14,075 nt of DNA from Cyclostephanos tholiformis (taxonomy: Eukaryota > Bacillariophyta > Thalassiosirophyceae > Thalassiosirales > Thalassiosiraceae), in NCBI GenBank assembly GCA_036939975.1, contig JALLPB010002852.1:1-14075 (forward strand), in the 5' to 3' direction. The first letter of the stretch is position 1. Each line of letters begins with the position of its first letter. Positions 7,795 to 14,075 of the stretch are shown piece after piece. The notes under the pieces are model-generated. The model was not told the DNA's origin and did no database searches. It was given only the letters and a program-made list of their open reading frames with translations. A program made the position numbers and the translations under genes.

Positions 7795-9171
7795 ATGTTA
7801 GATAAACTGGCGCAGTCTGCCTATGATATTCCCTACTTTGTCCTCCTCTTCGCCGCAGAGGTGATTCTGACGATTCTGATCGTCCTGCGTGTTCCTTACA
7901 CAGAAATCGATTGGGTTGCGTACATGCAAGAGGTGACAACCTATCAAGCGGGTGAGCGGGATTATGTTAATATTAAGGGAGATACTGGTCCGCTGGTTTA
8001 CCCGGCCGGATTTTTGTACCTGTATGAATGGTGCAAGTTTGTGGCAGCCTATGGCATGGGCAGCTCAGCTGAAAGCGATTTGGCTGGAAGCACATCCGCT
8101 GAGGCAATACGAAGAGTCCAATGGCTATTCGTCGCGCTCTATTTATTCAACGCTTGCATAGTGCTAGCTTTGTACCATGAAGTTTTGCTCGAAATGAGGC
8201 GAAGGCATGAGCAAAATCAGCTGTCGTCTAGCGCCATCACAAGGGATGTTTGGTGCTGTCGCGTAGCCATGGGTCTCACCTGCCTCTCCAAACGTGTACA
8301 TTCTATTTTTGTTCTACGATTGTTCAATGATGCGCCCGCCATGACATTGCTCCACTTATCAATATATCTATTTGCATGCTGTGATGCATGGTCATTGGGA
8401 TGCATGGTGTTTTCCCTGGCTGTTTCAATAAAAATGAATGTCTTGCTTTTCGCACCCGGTTTACTGCTGCTATTACTTCAGAAGAACCAGTCGATATCTG
8501 GAACAACGAAACACTTAGCAATTTGTGCGTTGGTACAGTTGATTCTTGGATGGCCATTTCTATTCACCTATCCAGTAAGCTACATCAAAAAGGCTTTTGA
8601 GTTTGATCGCATTTTTTCTTTCGAATGGACAGTGAATTGGAAGTTTCTTTCGGAAGAGTTGTTTGTTTCTAAGATCTGGGCGTTAGTATTATTGGTATGT
8701 CATTTGGGAACATTGCTTTTTCTAGGTCTACGCTGGTGGAATGCCTCAAATTGTCAGCGAGGTCAGACCAAAACCCGAGAGTGGATGTGCTGGACGAAGC
8801 GAGGGGCTGTCAATCTTCGATTGAGCCCGGAGTACATCATTTATACATTGTTTATATCAAACTATATCGGAGTAGTTTTTGCAAGAACACTCCACTATCA
8901 ATTCTACTGTTGGTATTTTTATTCTCTGCCGATGATGCACTTTGTGGCAGCGAAGGGTATTACGTTGGCAAATAGCGCGGTTGAAACATTCAATTTCTTA
9001 TCAAGTGTCGTAGCAATACTTGGTATTGAATACGCATTCAATATCTATCCTGCAACTGGAGCGAGTTCCATTATATTGCAGCTTTCACATTTAATCCTTC
9101 TCATCAAGATATTCTTGGCAGGAGTTCCCCCGATCACATTGGAGAAAAATGATGTTAATAAGAGCGAATAA
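7795..9171 (+). CDS. ALG3: ALG3: Dol-P-Man alpha-1,3-mannosyltransferase
   Basis: Transfers mannose from dolichyl-phosphate mannose to Man5GlcNAc2-PP-dolichol on the luminal side of the ER, the first luminal mannose addition in building the N-glycan precursor. The family signatures are clear: VPYTEIDWVAYMQEV (33-47), GERDY followed by KGDTGPLVYPAGF (61-73), RVHSIFVLRLFND (167-179), SIKMNVLLFAP (211-221), WTVNWKFL (278-285) and SNYIGVVFARTLHYQFY (355-371). The protein is 458 residues, a normal length for the family (yeast Alg3p is about the same), with roughly ten hydrophobic membrane spans. The start is the first Met after an in-frame TAA and puts the first span at about 13-32. No intron is needed. 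The stop codon is about 49 nt from that of the converging SET-domain gene. A transposon ends about 105 bp upstream. Confidence 0.95.
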   Translation: MLDKLAQSAYDIPYFVLLFAAEVILTILIVLRVPYTEIDWVAYMQEVTTYQAGERDYVNIKGDTGPLVYPAGFLYLYEWCKFVAAYGMGSSAESDLAGSTSAEAIRRVQWLFVALYLFNACIVLALYHEVLLEMRRRHEQNQLSSSAITRDVWCCRVAMGLTCLSKRVHSIFVLRLFNDAPAMTLLHLSIYLFACCDAWSLGCMVFSLAVSIKMNVLLFAPGLLLLLLQKNQSISGTTKHLAICALVQLILGWPFLFTYPVSYIKKAFEFDRIFSFEWTVNWKFLSEELFVSKIWALVLLVCHLGTLLFLGLRWWNASNCQRGQTKTREWMCWTKRGAVNLRLSPEYIIYTLFISNYIGVVFARTLHYQFYCWYFYSLPMMHFVAAKGITLANSAVETFNFLSSVVAILGIEYAFNIYPATGASSIILQLSHLILLIKIFLAGVPPITLEKNDVNKSE

Positions 9172-9220
9172 TGATAGCATATTATGGGCATGTGATTTAA
9201 TTGGTGACATACTAATCGAT

Positions 9221-10648
9221 TCAGGGATTCCTGCTTAAAAACTCATCAGCAAGCCGCCGGCGTATATCGTCTCGATTTTTGCTTGTTTCCTCCTCATTTT
9301 GCAGCCCCTCAAATGTTACTCCTCTAAGAAATCCATAATTCATGAGCAATTCAGAATCTTTCCTTATGCCGTAGCTGATACAGACCTGTGCTCTATCAAC
9401 AGCTCCGTCCGCCTCTTTGACCAAACACATCCTACCTAATGACAACACGTACGCTTCTGCAGCTGGATCGTATTCAATCAAACTATCTGCCTCCTCAAGA
9501 TGGTTGGCAGAGTCGATTAAGGGTAGCATAACTGCCTCCTGGGAACCTTTCTGATCGGCAACTATGGTCAAAACGACAGGAGCTGCAGCAACAATGGCAA
9601 GAGGAAGAAAATATTGATCCATAGAAGGGTCAGAAGCGTAGACAACTCCAAATGCAAGAGCACTAAGCGGAAGCAGAAGTGACGCGATTTTGCGAAGAGG
9701 ACCTCCTTCGCCTCCATCAAGTGCTGATTTTTTGTGTGAATGTGGGAAGGTCAATATTTTTCAAGAAAATTACACAGTAATTTAATCATGACTAAAACAC
9801 CTTACCACCGAAATTTCCCCTGAAAGCTCTTGAATGTACAGCTTCCATAGCCCACTGAAAATTCTCAAACGTCATCTTTTCTTTTTCTTTTGCACTCAAT
9901 GAGTCATATTTTTGTTTCCATTCTGTGGCTTGTTGGTCCACTGCATTTAATAATTTCACCCCCTTTACAGAAACTTTCAAACGTGATTTTTGTTCGTCAG
10001 TCCAATGCCGCAATGAATCCGGGGCTGTAGAGGGATACACTATCATCTTTGGTCGGAGGTTGACCCCGCGTGTGAGGAGCGAACAATAGCTAAGCATGAC
10101 CCATCAGCATAATATTACTCAAAAATGAGTAGAGTTCTTGCATCATGATAAATACATATAATGATATCAACTTACCCGTAGTATACACTATCTTTGCCTT
10201 TCTGACATTCGTTCCACAACTTACAGCTTAGATTTGTGTCCCACGAACGGCTGTTGGCTTTGTCCTCCTCATCAGAATACGGTACGCGCAAAACTAGATT
10301 CCTTGGTACTACCGCCACCCTACTCAAATCGGATGATTTTGTAGATGTAAATTGCAGTCCTCGACCCATGGAAGTAAAAACCGCATGTCGAATACTTTTG
10401 ACCCTTGCACCTGAAGACGTATTAGACGAGAACCACTCCTCAAAGTCGTCGACTCCATCAAGTGGATTGCTCAAACCGACGCCAGTACCAGTCTCGTCGT
10501 AAGCTAGAGAAGACAGGGTAGTCGGTAGTATTTTTACCGGTTGCCTACCTGTCGATAGAAGACCAGACGCGCCGGGCAGGGGGGCGAGAAGTAAATACCC
10601 CTGAACGATTCGATGCCAATTTGTAGAAACCATCATCGAAAGGATCAT
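9221..10648 (-). CDS. SET-domain methyltransferase, RuBisCO-LSMT-like (3 exons)
   Basis: Predicted lysine N-methyltransferase of the SET / RuBisCO large-subunit-methyltransferase-like (SETD) family. Three exons join in phase: 10648-10176, 10089-9806 and 9723-9221, giving 419 residues. Both junctions use GTAAG donors and AG acceptors and restore Gly158 and Ala253. Visible SET features are GARVKSIRHAVFTSMGRGLQ (80-99), VVPRNLVLRVP (113-123), FQWAMEAVHSRAF (235-247), PLIDSANH (320-327), VCISYG (366-371) and ELLMNYGF (377-384). Between SRAF and PLIDSANH lie two hydrophobic stretches (about 264-281 and 290-308) that are absent from plant LSMT and could be membrane spans. The N terminus has a short hydrophobic segment (about 18-31) that may be a targeting signal. 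The post-SET substrate-binding lobe of plant LSMT seems very short: only about 35 residues follow NYGF. The start is the first Met after an in-frame TAA. Substrate unknown. Confidence 0.82.
9724..9805 (-). other. Intron 2 of the SET-domain gene
   Basis: 82 nt, donor GTAAGG, acceptor AAAATCAG. Removing it joins a codon split after its first base (G|CA, Ala253) and links SRAFRGNFG to the third exon, which otherwise has no credible N terminus. Confidence 0.85.
10090..10175 (-). other. Intron 1 of the SET-domain gene
   Basis: 86 nt, donor GTAAGT, acceptor GCTTAG. It joins a codon split after its second base (GG|C, Gly158). Without splicing the first exon stops two codons later. Confidence 0.85.
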
Positions 10649-11159
10649 ATGTTGTATCTCTGGTATCGATTGTGCTGGTTATGGTACTCTGTATGGTACC
10701 GTCCCGGTCCAATACAAGTCGTCCTGTCCGTTGTCGTCTTTTTTTGGGGGGGGGAGTATTCTATTAGGTATTTGTTCCTGTGTACGAAGATATTTTAAGC
10801 ACGACATGTGTGTTGGATTCATATGATGTCCAAGCAAAATTTCTCCCTTCCCAACTTTGAAAATGACACCGATAGAATTCCTAAGTGGAGCCCGAACTTT
10901 CATTTTTGAGCCAACAAAATTGCCGGAACGAAAATCCTACATCCCCGCCGCCCGCGTCGACGTTGTAGTGATGACCAATTATTTGTTCCTCTCCCACTTA
11001 ATTCCTGACATGTCAGCAGGTCCGTTCAGCTGCAGCCTTGTCTGCCAATATTTGTCCAAATGGAACCTCTTTTCTTGCCCTGATGCTCCTACACTTACAG
11101 TGACATATTATTCCCTCTGAATCAATTGCTTTCTAATCTCTAAATGAAAGTCTGTTGAA
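10649..11159. promoter_or_regulatory. Divergent SET gene / cyclin promoter region
   Basis: A 511-bp spacer between two divergent start codons, so it should hold both promoters. No TATA box or known element stands out. Two GGTAC-rich patches (about 10682-10705), a T7G9 tract (10739-10754) and a pyrimidine-rich stretch before the cyclin gene are visible. The open frames inside it lack any recognisable domain and are judged spurious. Confidence 0.5.
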
Positions 11160-12298
11160 ATGGATCTTCCGGCAATTATGTCAGCGCGGTCCCTCAAATT
11201 GACTATGGTTTCGTCGTTTGATGATCATTATCCCTCTCATACGGCGAAGAGCAGCGGTCGAGGAGGCGTCTTGTTGGGCGTTGATGCCCAATCCTCACGA
11301 TATCTGCTCTATGATCAGCTGCACAACATGATTGCTCAAGAGGAACGGGACGGATACAGATGCTGTGACTACCTCAGCTTTTACTCGGCGCAACTAGAGG
11401 AGCGAAAGACGCCTAAAGGGGTAGATGCGGGCTGCCGCACATCCATCTGCGGCTGGATGTATCGCGTTGCCGATCATTTCGCCATTGATAGAGAAGGTAA
11501 GTCAATGCTTCTGTTGATCGAATGACGCTTACGCTGCGCCTAAAAACTAACCGATCCATTTTCTCCTTTATCGACGTCTCAGTGGTTTCGATTGCGTTAT
11601 CGTACATTGACCGTGTACTCTCCACAAATTACTGTACGGAAAGGCGACTTTTCAAGCTCATATGTGCATCATCACTCCATCTTGCTATCAAGGTGCATTA
11701 CCCACATCGGTGGCGTGAGGTTGGAAGCATTATTCCTGATCTTAGCAGGGGTGACTTCGCCCTTGATGATTTAATAAGCATGGAGAAAGAGCTGACTCAT
11801 TCATTGACGTGGCTGGTTAATCCGACAACGCCACAGGCTATTATACTTCAGGTTCTCTCTCTCTTGCATCCTGGCGCGTCTATATCATCTCTAAACGCAA
11901 TTGCAGACAAGGCTCTGTTCCTCGCAGAACTGTCTGTCTGTGACTACTGTTTCGTTACTTCAAGAAAGTCCATCGTTGCCGTAGCTGCTCTCTTGAATGC
12001 ATCGGAGTCTGCGGGCTACGTCCCCTTTGAAACATCTGACGGGTATCGAAATGATTGGCACACGGATATCGAGAATTTACTTTTAGACATTGGTTACAAC
12101 ATTGATTGGCTCAAAGTATCAGCTACTCGAGAACGTCTCTGGACCTTATACAGGGAGAGCGCCGAACCTCATTCATGCATAGATATCATGAAATCCCCTA
12201 TCATTTCAAGGATGCCAGTATATGATACCTCAACAACAAATTCATCCCCTACTTCTTGTATCAATCATGAGATTTGGTTTTCCAACCAATATCATTAA
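11160..12298 (+). CDS. Cyclin, diatom-type family (2 exons)
   Basis: A 350-residue cyclin, expected to bind and activate a cyclin-dependent kinase. Exons 11160-11496 and 11583-12298 join in phase across an 86-nt intron, restoring Val113. The N-terminal cyclin box (about 58-190) shows RTSICGWMYRVADHF (93-107), ALSYIDRVLS (116-125) and LHLAIK (144-149). K149 and E180 (in ISMEKEL) are in the places of the conserved Lys and Glu that contact the kinase in cyclins. A second helical fold follows from WLVNPTTPQAI (189-199) to about 310, then a Ser/Thr-rich tail. The WMYRVADHF-type helix and overall length resemble the expanded diatom-specific cyclins, many of which are reported to respond to nutrients or the restart of growth. 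No destruction box is evident in the N terminus. The start is the first Met after an in-frame TGA. Subfamily assignment is from memory of the motif pattern. Confidence 0.85.
11497..11582 (+). other. Intron of the cyclin gene
   Basis: 86 nt, donor GTAAGT, acceptor GTCTCAG after a pyrimidine-rich tract, with a branch-point-like ACTAACC about 35 nt upstream of the acceptor. Splicing joins HFAIDRE directly to VVSIALSYIDR and restores a continuous cyclin box. Confidence 0.88.
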
Positions 12299-12534
12299 GG
12301 TTACCATTCCTTTTCTCATCCACAGTGCAGAAAAAAAGCATATAAGATATCAACACAAGTAATCTCATAATAAGGCATATCATCATTATAACTTGTTTAT
12401 TTCACCTCTACCTTACTAAATGAGAGATTCAGTAAAATGGTAAAGGGGAAACGATTTCAAATCATAGTGAACCAAATGTCAAATCGGAGAGTGGTAGTAA
12501 AACCAGATGGTACATTTGCTGCAGGTGCACGTAA
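12299..12534. other. Convergent spacer, cyclin / unknown gene
   Basis: A 236-bp AT-rich spacer between two converging stop codons. It must contain both 3' ends. I see no gene, repeat or strong hairpin in it. Confidence 0.5.
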
Positions 12535-13716
12535 TTATTCAAATTGAATCAGGTCTGAATTCATAACTTCGGATTTCCCTTCAAGACTTTGCCCAGTTGT
12601 TGATTCTTTGCTCGTCTTTGACCCGGATAGAATGTCCGCCGCAACGACCATCTCCTCATTGTCGTCAATATTCCTCGCCCGTGCTGGCACGAAAACTCGC
12701 CCTTGGGAACAGACAGGGTCGAGAAATGTGAGCAAATTCTCATTCCATATGCGTCTGTGGTCTGATGTTTCAACGAAGAATCGGGGGTCGATAATTTTTT
12801 CTAGCCCTTCGAGTAACGCACCATGATTGGCGTTTTCCGGGTGTATGTCCTCGATCCACTCGTGATATTTGGCATTTGGATTCTCTTTGACAAATGTAAG
12901 TAGGTGATCAATAGTAGCATTCAAGCAGGTTTCTTCAGCTTCTTTTTTCAATCTCATCAACTCTCTATCAGCAAAAAATTCTTCGTTTTCATCTAGTCCC
13001 TCTCCAAAATCACAGTCATTGTTGAGTGCGCTCTGTTTTCTCAACACTTGTAAATCGTTCAGTGGTTTCCATGCAAGCGATGACAAATTTGATACAACAT
13101 TTACAGCTGAGCCAAAGCCTTGCATTATCCGATGATTGTTCGCCGGACTATCGTATTCGGAAAATGCAATTCTTTGTTGTTCGTTCGAATTCCAGGCATC
13201 GTCAGTCGGCAGAGAGTGCCAGGGATACATACCATTAATGCCTTCAATAAAAGCAGGAGACTTGGTTCTGGTTACAGGAATATATTCCCTTCGAAAATGA
13301 GTTGAGGTTGAGACGGTTAGACCCAACGTCAAATTGTCGTTCCATAGCTTCCTGTACTCTGACTGCTGATCATAAAAGTTCTCGCAAAGCAAATTGTAGT
13401 AATCCTCCCCCCCACCCATAAGCAGATATTCGATGAATTGTTGATAATTGCCGCGGGGGAATATGGTAGTAAATTTGACCAGAGCATCGTATCGCTCCGC
13501 TTTTCGCTGGCATGCCATGTTAGTTTCCCTTTTCATACATTCACATTCATCTTCGTCTTCCTTGCCTTGCAAACTTCTGACTAAAAAAAATTCGGTCGTC
13601 GCCTTTCCTTCCAGCCGACGCTCGGTTGACTGCTCATGTTGAATATTTTCCATTTCGACGCGCATACTATGTAGCTTTTCCGAAAGAAAGTGTAATTCAC
13701 GGTGTAGTTTCGACAT
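12535..13716 (-). CDS. Two-repeat protein of unknown function
   Basis: A 393-residue, probably soluble protein. It starts at the first Met after an in-frame TAA and has no intron, signal peptide or membrane span. The N terminus (about 2-45) is charged and helical, possibly a short coiled coil. Two diverged copies of one module are visible. Copy A (about 74-152) has FPRGNYQQFIEYL, YRKLWNDNLTLG and RREYIPVTRTK. Copy B (about 266-350) has NPNAKYHEWIEDIHPENAN, DHRRIWNENLLTF and GRVFVPARARN. The shared skeleton is Y-x-x-(F/W)-I-E, then a gap, then (Y/H)-R-x-(L/I)-W-N-(D/E)-N-L, then (Y/F)-(I/V)-P-(V/A)-x-R. I recall similar HPENA / DHR-x-x-WN proteins as recurrent hypotheticals in diatoms, but no function. 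An acidic stretch (about 234-262) precedes copy B. Confidence is high for coding status and low for any role. Confidence 0.8.
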   Translation of the reverse strand: MSKLHRELHFLSEKLHSMRVEMENIQHEQSTERRLEGKATTEFFLVRSLQGKEDEDECECMKRETNMACQRKAERYDALVKFTTIFPRGNYQQFIEYLLMGGGEDYYNLLCENFYDQQSEYRKLWNDNLTLGLTVSTSTHFRREYIPVTRTKSPAFIEGINGMYPWHSLPTDDAWNSNEQQRIAFSEYDSPANNHRIMQGFGSAVNVVSNLSSLAWKPLNDLQVLRKQSALNNDCDFGEGLDENEEFFADRELMRLKKEAEETCLNATIDHLLTFVKENPNAKYHEWIEDIHPENANHGALLEGLEKIIDPRFFVETSDHRRIWNENLLTFLDPVCSQGRVFVPARARNIDDNEEMVVAADILSGSKTSKESTTGQSLEGKSEVMNSDLIQFE

Positions 13717-14075
13717 GGATCCCAGCTTTTACGAATATGATCTGCTTCCCTGCATGCGCCTGAACTTTGGGACGACTATGTTGCATCGCAGTTTGATGGC
13801 AATGCTCGGAGAGGCTCCGTTTTAGCTCTATCTGGAGATGAGATCAGAGCAAACGATAGCCGTGGTGCCTTCCATCACGATAAGGTACGATAGCTAGTCG
13901 TCATTGGTCGGCGTAATGGCGGCGACCGTTTTTGCTGGCGGCGACCGTTTTTGCCAAAAATAATAATACTACCCGCCTTGATATCGTCTAGTGTGGGCGA
14001 CGCACACATACCGTAGAAGTCGGGGTTTAAGCACCAGACACTAAAACTATCTAAATTAGTCAGAAAATAAAAAAT
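13717..14075. other. Upstream region of the two-repeat gene
   Basis: Probable promoter region of the minus-strand gene. It contains a perfect-but-one 19-nt tandem duplication (13918-13936 and 13937-13955). A 36-codon plus-strand frame (13715-13825) begins on the opposite strand of the start codon but has no support. No TATA box is evident. Confidence 0.5.
13918..13955. repeat. 19-nt tandem duplication
   Basis: GGCGGCGACCGTTTTTGC followed by T in the first copy and C in the second, directly adjacent. It lies about 200 nt upstream of the start codon of the minus-strand gene. It is a candidate duplicated binding site or a simple slippage product. Confidence 0.85.

Noticed and set aside
7586..7939. 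117-codon minus-strand frame across the ALG3 5' end
   Set aside because: Antisense to clear ALG3 coding sequence and to the transposon arm.
10236..10502. 88-codon plus-strand frame
   Set aside because: Antisense to the first exon of the SET-domain gene, which has strong motif support.
13715..13825. 36-codon plus-strand frame starting opposite the unknown gene's start codon
   Set aside because: Too short, with no domain, no donor site at its end and no continuation found downstream.

Overview
The window looks like nuclear DNA of a photosynthetic stramenopile, most likely a diatom. The reasons are a cyclin of the diatom-type family, an algal SET-domain methyltransferase, three short GT-AG introns (82-86 nt), and AT-rich, transposon-littered spacers beside compact genes. 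The diatom assignment is inference from protein character. No species can be named.

Layout. 1-4006 has no intact host gene. It holds a 19-bp-periodic palindromic repeat (about 1714-1838), an inverted 34-nt pair (1004-1037 / 1477-1510), and a decayed DDE transposase of the PIF/Harbinger-like (DDE_Tnp_4) type on the minus strand (about 2248-2985). 4037-7689 is an apparently complete DNA transposon. It has ~63-65-nt terminal inverted repeats (about 85% identical) beginning TGTTGGTAACCATA and sits next to a (TA)n tract. It carries one uninterrupted 831-codon gene for an integrase-type transposase with HHCC zinc finger, DDE core and C-terminal Cys-rich CXC finger, the architecture of Ginger/KRBA2-like proteins. 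A ~62/63-bp array built on palindromic ATTACC-GGTAAT-like motifs lies between the gene and the right end, arranged as ~125-bp dimers.

7795-13716 is the host gene block, in alternating orientation: ALG3 (+), a three-exon SET-domain protein methyltransferase (-), a two-exon cyclin (+) and a two-repeat protein of unknown function (-). ALG3 and the SET gene converge with about 49 nt between stop codons. The SET and cyclin genes diverge from a ~510-bp spacer. The transposon ends only about 105 bp before the ALG3 start codon, so it lies in, or has replaced, the ALG3 promoter region.

Functionally the host genes are unrelated: ER N-glycan assembly (ALG3), protein lysine methylation (SET), cell-cycle control (cyclin) and unknown. 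The most notable object is the transposon with its higher-order subterminal repeat array.
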